64,000 nucleotides of DNA from Candidatus Sulfotelmatobacter sp. (GCA_035504415.1 DATJRY010000010.1:1-64000); one strand, 5' to 3'. Counted from the stretch's first letter, positions 27,791 to 37,301 are shown. Notes: generated by a model from the sequence alone, not told the origin. Made by a program: numbers and translations.

Positions 27791-28356
27791 GCCCCGCGAC
27801 GATGCTGCCCCTCTCGGACCCGGCCTGGGACCACTACCCGGACGCCTACGGTTCCGGACTCCCGGTCGCATCGCGTCTGCGCGCGCTGGCACAGTCGCCG
27901 TTCGAACCGAGCGAAGCGGTCGAGGGCAACACGTGGTTCCATCTCTGGTCGGGGCTGGCGCATCAGGGTGACATCTACCCCGCTTCGTATGCGGCTTTGC
28001 CGCATCTGGTGACGATCGGCTCCTCGATCGTCGCCGACGACGCACACGACGTCCCGCTGGACTTCCTGCACCTCCCCGCGTGGATCGAGATCGTGCGCTT
28101 GACGCGCGAGGACGCGCCCGAGATCCCCGAACGGCTCGCCGAGGCGTATCATGCCGCGATCCGCAGCTTGGACGATCTCGCGATCGGATACGCGCTGCGC
28201 TCGTCGGACCCCGACGTCGGGCGAGTCGTCGCCGCCGCGCTGCTCGTCTCGCGCGGAGAGGGCGCGCGCGCCGAGGTCGTGCTCGACTGGGACGACGACG
28301 ACATCGCGCAGGCGCAGCAGTATCTCGTCGACGGCCCGGCCTTCGGTGTAAACTGA
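27787..28356 (+). CDS. Protein of unknown function, HEAT-like helical
   Basis: 189 residues from GTG overlapping the preceding stop. Acidic; contains NTWFHLWSGLAHQGDIYPASYAALPHLV, a W..LWS.L.HQG...ASYAA.PHLV pattern (about 46-72) that I associate with helical-repeat proteins of unknown role, and a terminal segment AQQYLVDGPAF. No enzyme motif or signal peptide. The stop overlaps the methyltransferase start. Confidence 0.7.
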   Translation: MSPATMLPLSDPAWDHYPDAYGSGLPVASRLRALAQSPFEPSEAVEGNTWFHLWSGLAHQGDIYPASYAALPHLVTIGSSIVADDAHDVPLDFLHLPAWIEIVRLTREDAPEIPERLAEAYHAAIRSLDDLAIGYALRSSDPDVGRVVAAALLVSRGEGARAEVVLDWDDDDIAQAQQYLVDGPAFGVN

Positions 28357-29060
28357 AGAACCCGCTCTACGACGATCCGGCCTTGGCTGCGGCGTACGCC
28401 CGCGTCACGACCGGCAACGTCTGCAACGCCGCCTACGAGCGGCCCGCGCTGCGCGCGGCACTCGGCGACGTCGAGGAGCTCGCGGTGCTCGACGCCGGCT
28501 GCGCGGCCGGTGAGAACGCGGCCTGGCTGGTCGAGCACGGCGCGCACGTCGTCGCGCTCGACGCGAGCGCCGCGATGATCGACCTCGCGCGCGCACGGCT
28601 GGGCGCGGCGGCGCAGCTCGTGCGCGCCGACCTCGAGCAGCGCTTGCCGTTCGGCGACCGTTCGTTCGACCTGGTCGTTTCCTCGCTCACCCTGCACTAC
28701 GTGCGCGATTGGGCGCCGGTCCTGCGTGAGTTCGCGCGGGTTTTGCGCCGCCCGGGCTGGCTCGTCCTGACGACGCACCATCCGCTGCTCACCGCCGACC
28801 AAGTCGACGATTATTTCGGCGTGACGCTGGTGCGCGAGCAGTGGACCGACTTCGGCGCGCAGCCGGTGCCGGTGCAGTTCTACCATCGCCCGCTGCAGCG
28901 GATCACCGACGATCTGCACGGCGCCGGCTTTCGCATCCGCCGCCTCGAGGAGATTCGGCCGACCGCCGACGCCGCCGCGCGCAACCCACAGCTGGCGGCG
29001 CGGTTGCGCACGCGGCCGGGGTTTCTGCTCGTCGACGCGGTGCCGTCGGCGGACCGCTGA
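28353..29060 (+). CDS. Class I SAM-dependent methyltransferase
   Basis: 235 residues. Methyltransf_11-like: motif I LAVLDAGCAAGENAAWL, motif II VVALDASAAMIDLAR, post-motif DRSFDLVVSSLTLHYVRDWA, then FARVLRRPGWLVLTTHHP. Resembles small-molecule or lipid methyltransferases such as the UbiE/Coq5 group. Proposed start is CTG 28353, overlapping the upstream stop as CTGA; TTG 28383 is the alternative and would cost ten residues. Confidence 0.88.
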   Translation: MKNPLYDDPALAAAYARVTTGNVCNAAYERPALRAALGDVEELAVLDAGCAAGENAAWLVEHGAHVVALDASAAMIDLARARLGAAAQLVRADLEQRLPFGDRSFDLVVSSLTLHYVRDWAPVLREFARVLRRPGWLVLTTHHPLLTADQVDDYFGVTLVREQWTDFGAQPVPVQFYHRPLQRITDDLHGAGFRIRRLEEIRPTADAAARNPQLAARLRTRPGFLLVDAVPSADR

Positions 29061-29072
29061 CGCGCCGGCGCG

Positions 29073-29654
29073 ATGGCCGGCAGCGAGCCGATTCGGCTCA
29101 TCACCCTCGGGCACGGAACCGCCGGTCAGGACGAGCTGGCGGCGCTGCTGCGCGAGGCCGAGCTGGACGCGCTCGTCGACGTGCGCACCGTTCCGAAGAG
29201 CCGGCGCCATCCGCACGTCTGGCGCGAGGAGCTCGAGCGGTGGGTCCCCGCGCTGACCGGCGTCGCCTATCGCTGGGAGCCGCGCTTGGGCGGGTTCCGC
29301 AAGCCGGATCCCAACAGCAGCAACGTCGCGTTGCGGCATCCCGCCTTTCGCGCCTACGCCGACGCGATGGAGAAGCCGCCGTTTCAGCTCGCACTCGACG
29401 AGCTGCTGGCGCAGGCGGCGGCGTCGCGGACGGCGATCATGTGCTCGGAGTCGCTGTGGTGGCGTTGTCACCGGCGGCTGATCGCCGACGCGGCGCAGTT
29501 GCTGCACGGCACGCAGGTCGAGCACCTCATGCACGACGGCACGTACCGTCCGCACGTCCCGACCGCGGGCGTCCGCGTCACCGACGAGGGGACGCTGCGT
29601 TACGACGTGCTGTTCGCCGGCGACGAGGCGGGGGATCCGGCCGCGAGCACCTGA
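29073..29654 (+). CDS. DUF488-family protein
   Basis: 193 residues. Family signature: LITLGHGTAGQDELAALL, DVRTVPKSRRHPHVW, LGGFRKPDPNSSNVAL and the Cys pair IMCSESLWWRCHRRLIAD. Function unknown in general. Its last 55 bases overlap the end of the convergent LysR gene. Confidence 0.9.
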   Translation: MAGSEPIRLITLGHGTAGQDELAALLREAELDALVDVRTVPKSRRHPHVWREELERWVPALTGVAYRWEPRLGGFRKPDPNSSNVALRHPAFRAYADAMEKPPFQLALDELLAQAAASRTAIMCSESLWWRCHRRLIADAAQLLHGTQVEHLMHDGTYRPHVPTAGVRVTDEGTLRYDVLFAGDEAGDPAAST

Positions 29655-30592
29655 CGAGCCCGGACTGAACGACGTGCGCGCGGGGCGGCGACGGCCAACA
29701 GCGCGCCGAGCGCGTCGTTGCGCGTCGCCTCGCGCGGATAAGCCAGGGCGACGGCGCGGATGAGCGGGATCGCCATCGCGATCGGGAGGTGCGCGACGAG
29801 CGGATGCGGGCGCTGGATCGCGCTGCGCGGCACCAGCGCGACGCCGAGCCCGGCCGCGACGGCTCCCTCGATCGTGCAGAAATCGTCGGCTTCGAGGGCG
29901 ATGCGTGGCCGAAAGCCGGCTCGCCCGCAGAGGCGGATGACGGCCGCTTGATTGATCGAGTTCTCGCCGAGCGTGATGAAGTTGCGATCGCGAAACGCGG
30001 CGATGTCGATCCGGGCGCTCTGCGCGAGCGGATCGTCGATCGGCAGCGCGAGCAAGATCGGCTCGTGAAAGAGCGGCACGACGTGCAGCTCCGGCTCGTC
30101 GGGCGTTCCGGAAACGAGCGCGGCGTCGAGCTCGCCCGCGAGGAGCGCGGCGATCAGCTCCTTCGTCGAGCCTTGGTGCAGCTGGACGTGCGTGCGCGGC
30201 GCGCGCCGCAGCAGCTTTTCGACGTAGCGCGGCACGACCACGAAGCCGAGCGACGAGGTGTGGCCGAGGCGCAGCGTCTGGCGCGTGCCGGAGGAAGCGG
30301 CGAGCGCCGCGCGCACCGCGTCCGTTCTCGAGCGCAGAATCTGCGTCGCGTGCTCGGCGAGAACCTGACCGGCCGGCAGCAACCGCAGGCGCCGGCCGTC
30401 GCGCACGACCAGCGGGATCCCGAGTTCCAGCTCGAGCGCGCGAACCGTTCGTTGAATCGACGGGATGCTCACGCCGAGCGCTTCGGCCGCGCGACCCATG
30501 TGCTCGGTCTGCGCGAAGGCGAAGAAGACCTCGAGTTCGCGCAAGCCCAGCCGGTGCTCCGTATCGTGCTGCCGGTGATCGTTACGCCTCAT
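29600..30592 (-). CDS. LysR-family transcriptional regulator
   Basis: 330 residues from the ATG at 30592 (an upstream ATG at 30637 adds 15). N-terminal winged helix: LRELEVFFAFAQTEHMGRAAEALGVSIPSIQRTVRALE, then a LysR substrate-binding domain (about 95-300; LRLGHTSSLGFVVVPRYV, IALEADDFCTIEGAVAAGLGVALVPRS). Divergent from the beta-helix lipoprotein gene, so that gene is its likely target by the usual LysR arrangement. Closest in style to YwbI/CynR-type regulators; effector unknown. Confidence 0.93.
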   Translation of the reverse strand: MRRNDHRQHDTEHRLGLRELEVFFAFAQTEHMGRAAEALGVSIPSIQRTVRALELELGIPLVVRDGRRLRLLPAGQVLAEHATQILRSRTDAVRAALAASSGTRQTLRLGHTSSLGFVVVPRYVEKLLRRAPRTHVQLHQGSTKELIAALLAGELDAALVSGTPDEPELHVVPLFHEPILLALPIDDPLAQSARIDIAAFRDRNFITLGENSINQAAVIRLCGRAGFRPRIALEADDFCTIEGAVAAGLGVALVPRSAIQRPHPLVAHLPIAMAIPLIRAVALAYPREATRNDALGALLAVAAPRARRSVRARQVLAAGSPASSPANSTS

Positions 30593-30698
30593 GCAACGAA
30601 TTGAGCGCCTGTGCGGACTGTTTCCTCCTCTTGTCAACGGCTATCGTTACAGACGAGGGTGTGCACAACGTACTTTTCGCGCAATGGGAGCCAGGCTC

Positions 30699-32540
30699 AT
30701 GAAAAGTCTCGCGTCGGCCGCGCTCGTCGCCGCTTTGTCCGCCACGCTGCTGAGCGGGTGCAGCTCGAGCGGTTCCGCGCCCGCACCGCGCGCGCCGCAC
30801 ATGCCGGCGGCTGATATGTGCTACACGCCGCAAACGACCTACGGCGCGAAGACGTGGTACGTCAGCGCGGCCGCGACCACGAGCGGAAACGGTACGCTCG
30901 TATCACCGTTCAATAGTCTCGCGGCCGTTCAGGCTGCGTCGCATCCCGGCGACACGATCGCGATTCTGGCTTCACCGGCCGGCACGGCGCCGCTCAACGG
31001 CGGGATCGTGCTGCAGTCGGGTCAGCAGCTCGTCGGCGCGGGACCGGCCGTGCTCGCGCAAGGCGCGCCGGCGATGACGGGAAGCTTACCCTTGGTCGGT
31101 TCGAGCGGCGCCTCGTCGCTGCCCGAGATCACCAACACGACGACCGCCAACAACGGCGACGCCGTCGAGCTGGCGAACTACACCTCGGTCTACAACGTGG
31201 TGGTGGCCGGCGCGTCGCGCGGCGGCATTTACGGAAGCAACGTCACCGGCGTGTGCGTTCAGGGCAACGACGTCTCCGGCACGAACACCTCGCAGACGGT
31301 CGGGTTCGTGGTGCTCCCGTTCTATCTCGAGTCCTACACCGCAGGCGCGGCGACGCACGCGTCGCTGAACGCCGGCTGGGCCGCGATCATGGTCGACGAG
31401 AGCAGCGGTACCGCCGCGGTCGCGATCGACGGCAACTACGTGCACAACGGGTCCTGCAGCGACGGCATCGACCTGCGCTCGATGGGCACGGCGATCGAGA
31501 CGGCACAGGTGAACGGGAACTTCGTCTCGGCGATGCCGCAGTGCAGCGCGGTGCGGACGATCGAGGGCATCGGCGCCCAGGCCAACGTCAACGGCGCGCT
31601 CACGATCAGCCTCTTCGGCAACACCGAAGAGAACAACGGCAGCTCGGGCGCCAACGCGGACAGCGTCTTCGTCAACGAAGGCGGCTCGGGCCAGCTCAAC
31701 GAGACGATCGCGTACAACTACTACAACACCGGCATCGGCGGCGCGTCGACCAATGGAATGGAGTTCATCGTGGGCGACGGCACCAACGAAGTCGGCAACG
31801 TCACGATCTCGAACAGCACCTTCATCAACGATCCGGGCGACATGCTCGAAGAGTACAATCGCGGCACCGGCTCGCAGACGACCCTCACGCTCGACAACGT
31901 GACCGTGCAAGGCACGACGATCAGCGGCGGGCTGCCGTCGTACGCCGATCCGGCCGGCACCGCGACGACGCCCGACAACACCGGCGAGTGCCTCGGCGTC
32001 GCCTCGGTGGGCGCCGGCAACCAGACGATCCTCAAGCTCGACAACACGGTGCTGCAGAACTGCGGCAACAACGGGATCGAAGTCACCAACAATCATCCGA
32101 CCGCGCAGGGCGCGGGTTCGCCGGCCCTGTTCTCGCTGGACCTCGAGAACAGCGCGATCATCAACACCAAGTACTACGGCGTGTGGATGAACACGGTGAC
32201 GCCGCTGCAGACGCTGCAGATCAAGGCCGCCAACACGCTGTTCATGACCTCGACCAACGGCGTGCTGCTGGGCTTCGACAATCAGCCGACGGGTGGGACC
32301 ACGACCTCGGCGGTCGACTTGGGCGGCGGCAGCCTCGGCAGCGGCGGGAACAACTGCATCCTCAACGGCTCGATCTACGGCCTGGAGGCGACCAGCTACG
32401 ACGTCTCCGCCAACTCCGACTGGTGGGGCTCGCCGGCCGGACCGGCCCCGGGAACCGTCTCGGTCACCCCGAGCGGCTACAGCGCCTCGACCGCGTCGCC
32501 GCTCGCCACGGAACCGGCGTTCTGCACGAACCCGATCTGA
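30699..32540 (+). CDS. Right-handed beta-helix lipoprotein
   Basis: 613 residues. Lipoprotein signal peptide with lipobox LLSGC at Cys 24. From about residue 60 on the chain opens as a pectate-lyase-like fold (TWYVSAAATTSGNGTLVSPFNSL, DUF1565-like), then shows repeated rungs rich in N, G, S, T (GNDVSGTN, INGNYVHNGSCSDGID). Such folds bind or cleave polysaccharide. GGGAG lies eight bases before ATG 30699. Divergent from the LysR gene; no catalytic residues assignable. Confidence 0.85.
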   Translation: MKSLASAALVAALSATLLSGCSSSGSAPAPRAPHMPAADMCYTPQTTYGAKTWYVSAAATTSGNGTLVSPFNSLAAVQAASHPGDTIAILASPAGTAPLNGGIVLQSGQQLVGAGPAVLAQGAPAMTGSLPLVGSSGASSLPEITNTTTANNGDAVELANYTSVYNVVVAGASRGGIYGSNVTGVCVQGNDVSGTNTSQTVGFVVLPFYLESYTAGAATHASLNAGWAAIMVDESSGTAAVAIDGNYVHNGSCSDGIDLRSMGTAIETAQVNGNFVSAMPQCSAVRTIEGIGAQANVNGALTISLFGNTEENNGSSGANADSVFVNEGGSGQLNETIAYNYYNTGIGGASTNGMEFIVGDGTNEVGNVTISNSTFINDPGDMLEEYNRGTGSQTTLTLDNVTVQGTTISGGLPSYADPAGTATTPDNTGECLGVASVGAGNQTILKLDNTVLQNCGNNGIEVTNNHPTAQGAGSPALFSLDLENSAIINTKYYGVWMNTVTPLQTLQIKAANTLFMTSTNGVLLGFDNQPTGGTTTSAVDLGGGSLGSGGNNCILNGSIYGLEATSYDVSANSDWWGSPAGPAPGTVSVTPSGYSASTASPLATEPAFCTNPI

Positions 32541-32549
32541 GCGCTCGGC

Positions 32550-33230
32550 TCAGTCGAACAGACGCAGAGCCGGCGACGGGGTCGCCGGCTCGATGCACGA
32601 GGGATCCTCGAACGTCGCCCGGTTGACCGCCGGGCCGACGGCGACCACGCGCAGCCGCGCGGAATCGAACGGCGCGGCGACGGCCAACGCATCGGCCGCC
32701 TCGCCGTGCAGCCACGCGTCGAGCGCGTCGTCGTCGGCGATGATCGCCGGCATGCGATCGTGCAACGGCGCGATGCGCTCGTTCGCCGGACAAGTGACGA
32801 TGGTGCAGGTCTCCAGGCTCTGATCGCCGCGCCGCCAGCGCTCCCACAGCCCCGCGAAGGCGAACGGCGCGCCGTCGTCGATCGTGATCCGATGCGGTTG
32901 GCGGTGGCCCCTGGCGCCCGACCACTCGTAGAAGCCGTCGGCCAGGATCGCGCACCGGCGCCGCTCGAACGCGGAGCGGTAGAGCGGCGTCTGGGCCACC
33001 GTCTCCACGCGCGCGTTGATGCGTTTCTGCGCGCCGGTCGGGTCGGACGCCCAGGCCGGGACCAAGCCCCAGCGCAGCGTGACCAGCTCGCGGTCACCGC
33101 GCAGGGCGGGGACGTCCTGGGTCGGCGCGACGTTGAAGCGGGGCGGCCATTGCGGCCGACCGTGCTTGCCCGCGCTGGGCCAGCGGTCGAGGATGGGACC
33201 GGGCTCCGCGAGCGTGTAGCGAGCGCACAT
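32550..33230 (-). CDS. SRAP-domain abasic-site crosslinking protein (HMCES/YedK-like)
   Basis: 226 residues starting MCARYTLAE, so Cys2, exposed after Met removal, is the crosslinking residue. Other SRAP motifs: FNVAPTQDVPAL, WGLVPAWASDPTGAQKRINARVET, CAILADGFYEW (Glu in the active site) and LHDRMPAII. It covalently shields abasic sites in single-stranded DNA. The upstream ATG four codons earlier would bury Cys2, so this start is chosen. Ten bases from the convergent beta-helix gene. Confidence 0.95.
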   Translation of the reverse strand: MCARYTLAEPGPILDRWPSAGKHGRPQWPPRFNVAPTQDVPALRGDRELVTLRWGLVPAWASDPTGAQKRINARVETVAQTPLYRSAFERRRCAILADGFYEWSGARGHRQPHRITIDDGAPFAFAGLWERWRRGDQSLETCTIVTCPANERIAPLHDRMPAIIADDDALDAWLHGEAADALAVAAPFDSARLRVVAVGPAVNRATFEDPSCIEPATPSPALRLFD

Positions 33231-33283
33231 CCTCCACTTCAACCTCCGACTGGGCCGGCCGGGTTCCGGGCACCGCTGCGGGC

Positions 33284-33973
33284 ATGGGGCTCAGCCGCAT
33301 CGTCGTCGCCGAGGACGACGCCGCGATCCGTGAGCTGCTCGCCCACCATCTGCGGCGCGAGGGGTTTCTGTGCGACGAGGTCGCCGACGGGCCGGCGGCG
33401 CTTCGCTTGGCGCGCGGCGGAGCCGACCTGCTGGTGCTCGACCTCGGCTTGCCGGCGGTCGACGGCTTCGACGTCGTGCGCGCCTTGCGCCGCGAAGGAC
33501 ACGCGCTGCCGATCTTGGTGCTGACCGCGCGCGGCGACGAAGTCGATCGCGTCGTGGGGCTCGAGCTCGGCGCGGACGACTACGTCACCAAGCCGTTTTC
33601 GCCGCGCGAGGTCGTCGCGCGGGTGCGCGCCATCGTGCGTCGCGCTGGGCTGGCACGAGCGACGAACGCGCGCCTGTTCGTGTTCGACCGGCTCGAGATC
33701 GACGAGGCGGCGCGCGAAGCGCGCGTCGACGGCGCCGACGTCGGGCTCAAGCCGCGCGAGTTCGCGCTGCTGCTCGAGTTGGCGGCGAACGCCGGCGTCG
33801 CGCTCTCGCGCTCGGCGCTGCTCGAGCACGTTTGGGGCTACGACTACGACGGCGACGAGCGCACCGTCGACGTCCACGTACGTCGCTTGCGGCTGGTCCT
33901 CGAAGAACGAGCGGCGCTCGGACCGTTGGTGCACACCGTGCACGGCTTCGGCTACAAGTTCGGCCGTGCCTGA
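33284..33973 (+). CDS. OmpR/PhoB-family response regulator
   Basis: 229 residues. Receiver domain with the phosphoacceptor in LLVLDLGLPAVDGFDV (about 52), conserved Thr and Lys (VLTARGDE, TKPFSPREVVARV), then an OmpR winged helix (LKPREFALLLELAANAGVALSRSALL, RTVDVHVRRLRLVLE). The kinase gene overlaps its 3' end by 8 bases. Confidence 0.96.
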   Translation: MGLSRIVVAEDDAAIRELLAHHLRREGFLCDEVADGPAALRLARGGADLLVLDLGLPAVDGFDVVRALRREGHALPILVLTARGDEVDRVVGLELGADDYVTKPFSPREVVARVRAIVRRAGLARATNARLFVFDRLEIDEAAREARVDGADVGLKPREFALLLELAANAGVALSRSALLEHVWGYDYDGDERTVDVHVRRLRLVLEERAALGPLVHTVHGFGYKFGRA

Positions 33974-35183
33974 GCGGCGTTGGCCGTTGGCCGGCGGCGC
34001 CGCGTTCCTCGCCCGCCTGCAACGGGTCGACGCGGTTGACGCCGTCCCCGTGCTCGCGATCCGGCTGCCGGAGCTCGAGCGCGTGGCGTGGCGCCGCGGC
34101 GTGCGCGCGGCGCGGCTGCTCGAACGGCGCGCGGTCGCCGCGTTCGGCACGGCGGTGGCGCGGGTGCTGCGCGCGGAGGATCTGGTCGCGCACGAGCGCG
34201 GCAGCGACGTGTTCGTCTGCGCGCTCGCAGCACCGATGCGGGGCGAGACGGGCGCGCCGTCCGATGCGCGCGCGGCGTTGGCCCGCATCGCCGCCGCGAT
34301 GGAAGCGGCGCTGCGCGTACGGGCCGAAGCCGGCTGGACGAGCGTCGAGCCACGGCAAGCCTTGCCGCCGCTCGAGACGCTGATCGAGCGCGCCTTGGCG
34401 CGGGGCGCGCAGGAGCGCGAGCGATTCGGATTCTTCTCCGCCCTGGGCCACGAGCTGCGCACGCCGCTGGCGGCGATTCGCGGCTACCTGGAGACCGTGC
34501 TCGACGAGGCGGTCGAGGGCGAGCAGCGTCGCCGCTTCGTGCGGATTGCCTATCACGAGACGGTGCGCATGAGCCGGCTGGTCGAGGGGATGTTCGAGAT
34601 CTCGCTGCTCGATCTGCACGGCGGCGCACCGGCGCGAGCCGGCGGGTCGCTCGATGCGGCGCTCGACGCCACGCGCGATGCCGTCGAGACGACCGCGTCG
34701 CGGCGCGGCACGACGCTCGTCTTTCCCGCCCCGACGGCGCTGCACGTCGCGCTCGACGCGGACCGCTTGACGTTGCTGCTGCGCAACCTGGTCGAGAACG
34801 CGATCGCGCACGGCCGGCCCGCCGGCCGGGTCGAGCTGCGCGCCGACGCGAGCGCGCGGACGGTCCGCCTCGTCGTCGAGGACGATGGGCCGGGCGTGCC
34901 GCCCGGCGAGCGCGAGCGGATCTTCGCGCTCGGCGAGCGCGGGACGACCCACGCCGGCGGCAGCGGGATCGGGCTCGCGCTGGTGCGGCTGATGGTCGAG
35001 CGGGCGGGCGGACGCGTTTCCGTCGGCGAGGCGTCGCTGGGCGGCGCGCGCTTCACCCTGACGCTGCCGAGGAGCCTGCCCGCGGCCGCGCCAATGGCGA
35101 CCGGCGATGGACGAGCGTACGCCGAGCCGGACGGCGCTCTCGGTCGCGGCGCTGCGCGCGGCGCACCAGCTGTTCGACGCTGA
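33966..35183 (+). CDS. Cytoplasmic histidine kinase with degenerate GGDEF-like N-terminal domain
   Basis: 405 residues, no membrane segment. HisKA: FFSALGHELRTPLAAIRGYLE with phospho-His 162; HATPase: NLVENAIAHGRPAG (N box), VEDDGPGVPPGERERIFALGER (G1), GGSGIGLALVRLMVER (G2). Residues about 20-150 read as a diguanylate cyclase-like fold: VPVLAIRLPEL, then ERGSDVFVCAL where GGDEF would sit, and LETLIERALARGAQ at its end. The GGDEF signature is lost, so it is probably a sensory module. The methyltransferase gene overlaps its end by 77 bases. Confidence 0.9.
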   Translation: MPERRWPLAGGAAFLARLQRVDAVDAVPVLAIRLPELERVAWRRGVRAARLLERRAVAAFGTAVARVLRAEDLVAHERGSDVFVCALAAPMRGETGAPSDARAALARIAAAMEAALRVRAEAGWTSVEPRQALPPLETLIERALARGAQERERFGFFSALGHELRTPLAAIRGYLETVLDEAVEGEQRRRFVRIAYHETVRMSRLVEGMFEISLLDLHGGAPARAGGSLDAALDATRDAVETTASRRGTTLVFPAPTALHVALDADRLTLLLRNLVENAIAHGRPAGRVELRADASARTVRLVVEDDGPGVPPGERERIFALGERGTTHAGGSGIGLALVRLMVERAGGRVSVGEASLGGARFTLTLPRSLPAAAPMATGDGRAYAEPDGALGRGAARGAPAVRR

Positions 35184-35934
35184 GCCGAAGGTGCTCGACG
35201 ACCCGGTCGCGGCGCGGCTGTTGGATCCGCGCTGGGCGGCGTCCCTGCGGACCGACTCCGAGCGCTGGCGCACGCCGGAGCGCACGCGACTGCGCACGCA
35301 CGTCGTCGTGCGCAGCCGCTTCGCCGAAGACCGGTTGGCGGCAGCGGTCGCGCGCGGCGTCCGGCAAGCCGTGATCCTGGGCGCCGGCTACGACACCTTC
35401 GCGTTTCGCCAACCGGCGTGGGCCCAGGCGCTGCACATCGTCGAGATCGATCAGCCGGCGACCCAGGCCGACAAACGTGCGCGACTCTCCCGCGCCGGCA
35501 TCGCGATCCCGCCCAACGTCACGTTCCACGCCGTCGACTTCGAGCGCACGCCGCTCGCGGCGGCGCTGCCGGCGGCGATCGACGTCACGCGGCCGGCGTT
35601 CTTCTCGTGGCTGGGCGTCATCCCGTACCTGGGGACGAGCGCGATCGAGGCGGTGTTCCGCGCCGTCGCCGCGCTGCCGCGCGAGAGCGAGATCGCGTTC
35701 AGCTTCGCTGGCCCGCGCACGGGTGAAGATGCGATCGAAACCGCCGCCGAGGCGGTCGGCGAGCCGTGGCGCACGCGCCTGGCACCCGAGGAGCTCGACA
35801 CGATGCTGCGCGCGCTGGGCTATCGCGAGGTGCGCTTTCTCTCGCCCGCCGACGTCGCCGACCGGTACTTGAGCGGGCGCGGCGACGACCTGCAGCCCGC
35901 GAACCAGACGACCATCGGAACGGCGCTCGTCTGA
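35107..35934 (+). CDS. SAM-dependent methyltransferase, LCMT/PPM family (TIGR00027-like)
   Basis: 275 residues. Typical opening SRTALSVAALRAAHQLFDAEPKVLDDPVA, SAM site ILGAGYDTFAFR, VEIDQPATQADK, and FFSWLGVIPYLGTSAIEAVFR. The group resembles leucine carboxyl methyltransferases and bacterial O-methyltransferases of secondary metabolism; substrate unknown. Long overlap with the kinase gene suggests co-transcription. Confidence 0.9.
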   Translation: MDERTPSRTALSVAALRAAHQLFDAEPKVLDDPVAARLLDPRWAASLRTDSERWRTPERTRLRTHVVVRSRFAEDRLAAAVARGVRQAVILGAGYDTFAFRQPAWAQALHIVEIDQPATQADKRARLSRAGIAIPPNVTFHAVDFERTPLAAALPAAIDVTRPAFFSWLGVIPYLGTSAIEAVFRAVAALPRESEIAFSFAGPRTGEDAIETAAEAVGEPWRTRLAPEELDTMLRALGYREVRFLSPADVADRYLSGRGDDLQPANQTTIGTALV

Positions 35935-35948
35935 CGCGCCGGGCCCGC

Positions 35949-37301
35949 TCAGAGCACGTGCGGGATGATGAAGAAGACGACCTCGTCCTTGGTGTGCGAG
36001 GATTGGCGGTTGCGAAAGAACGCGCCCAGGATCGGCAGGTCGCCGAGCAGCGGGAACTTGGTGATCGTCTCGGAGTCGACGTCTTGGAACAATCCGCCCA
36101 GCACGATCGTCTCGCCGTCGCGAACGCGGATCGTCGCGTCGACCTTGCGGTTCGCGATGATCGGGAAGCTGGCGTTGAAGCCGATGATCTGCGAGAACTC
36201 CGGATGCAGCTCGGCCGTGATCGTGCCGTCGCCGCCGATCGTCGGCGTCAGGCGCAGGCGCACGCCGACGTCGATCGTCTGCACGCTGGGAAAGCCGGTC
36301 TGTTGGTTGACGGTGACGACGGGATACTGCTCGCCGACCAGCAGCGAGGCTTCGTGGTTGTTCAAGGTGGCGATCTTCGGCTGCGCGAGGATCGAGGCAC
36401 GGCCGTGCTGGATCAGGGTGTCGATCTGCGCGTTGACGGCCAGCGCGCTCTTGGTCAGCGTGTACGGAATCGTGCCGAGCGCCCCGCTGCCGAAGCCGCT
36501 GCCGCCGAACTCGACGCCGACGTTGCTGTTGTCGTTGATCGGCTCGACGTCGGCGACCTTGACCTCGAACATCACCTGGCGACCGGGCGCGTCGAGCCCG
36601 GCCAGCAAGGCGCGCACGCGCGCGCGCAGCTCGAGGTTACCGCTCACGACCACGACGTTCTGGCGGTCGTCGGCGAACAGCGCGCCGTCGGGCGTCGCGC
36701 CCTTGAGGAGCTTGAGGGCGTCGCCGGCGCGCAGGTTGTGGAGCTGCACGGCTTCGGTGGCGGCGGGACTGCCGGCCCCGTCGGCCGGCGCGTCAAGCGC
36801 GTCGACCAGGCCGCGCGCGCGGGCCAGCGTCGCCGGCGCACCGGTCACCAGCACCGCGGCCGTCCGCTTGTCGGACACGACGACGGTCCCCGGCGCCAGC
36901 GCCGCCTGCAGCGCCGCGGCCACGTCCTCGGGGTGCGCGTGCGCGAGGACGAAGGTGCGCGTGCGGGTGCCGCCGGGACCCGCGTCGTCGGGAAAGCGCC
37001 GGCTCATCGAGCTCGCGTCGCCGACGATGACGACGGTGCCTTCGCGGTGCGTCTGCAGCGCGTACGAGGCCGCGAGCGCGGCCAGTGCTTCGTCGAAGGT
37101 GACGTCGGCGAGCCGCACGGTGACGCGCTGCGGCTTGACGGAACCGTCGGCGACGACGTTGCGGTTGGCGCGCGCGCCGAGCAGGCGGATGACGTCGGCC
37201 AGCTGCACGTCGCGCGCGTCGATCGTGAACCGCTCCGTCTGTGCGCTCGCGGGGAGCGTCAGCAGGGCGAGCAGCGCGAGCGCGCAGAGCGCACGTCTCA
37301 T
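35949..37301 (-). CDS. pilQ: Type IV pilus secretin PilQ
   Basis: 450 residues with signal peptide (ALCALALLALLTLPASA). An STN/TonB-short N-terminal domain (FTIDARDVQLADVIRLLGA), two N1-like repeats (TRTFVLAHAHPEDVAAAL about 120; VQLHNLRAGDALKLLKGA about 200) and the secretin core (GRASILAQPKIATLNNHEA, VGVRLRLTPTIGGDG, GETIVLGGLFQD). Shorter than proteobacterial PilQ because AMIN domains are absent. Forms the outer-membrane gate for the pilus. Its ATG overlaps the pilP stop by four bases; last gene of the operon. Confidence 0.93.
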   Translation of the reverse strand: MRRALCALALLALLTLPASAQTERFTIDARDVQLADVIRLLGARANRNVVADGSVKPQRVTVRLADVTFDEALAALAASYALQTHREGTVVIVGDASSMSRRFPDDAGPGGTRTRTFVLAHAHPEDVAAALQAALAPGTVVVSDKRTAAVLVTGAPATLARARGLVDALDAPADGAGSPAATEAVQLHNLRAGDALKLLKGATPDGALFADDRQNVVVVSGNLELRARVRALLAGLDAPGRQVMFEVKVADVEPINDNSNVGVEFGGSGFGSGALGTIPYTLTKSALAVNAQIDTLIQHGRASILAQPKIATLNNHEASLLVGEQYPVVTVNQQTGFPSVQTIDVGVRLRLTPTIGGDGTITAELHPEFSQIIGFNASFPIIANRKVDATIRVRDGETIVLGGLFQDVDSETITKFPLLGDLPILGAFFRNRQSSHTKDEVVFFIIPHVL

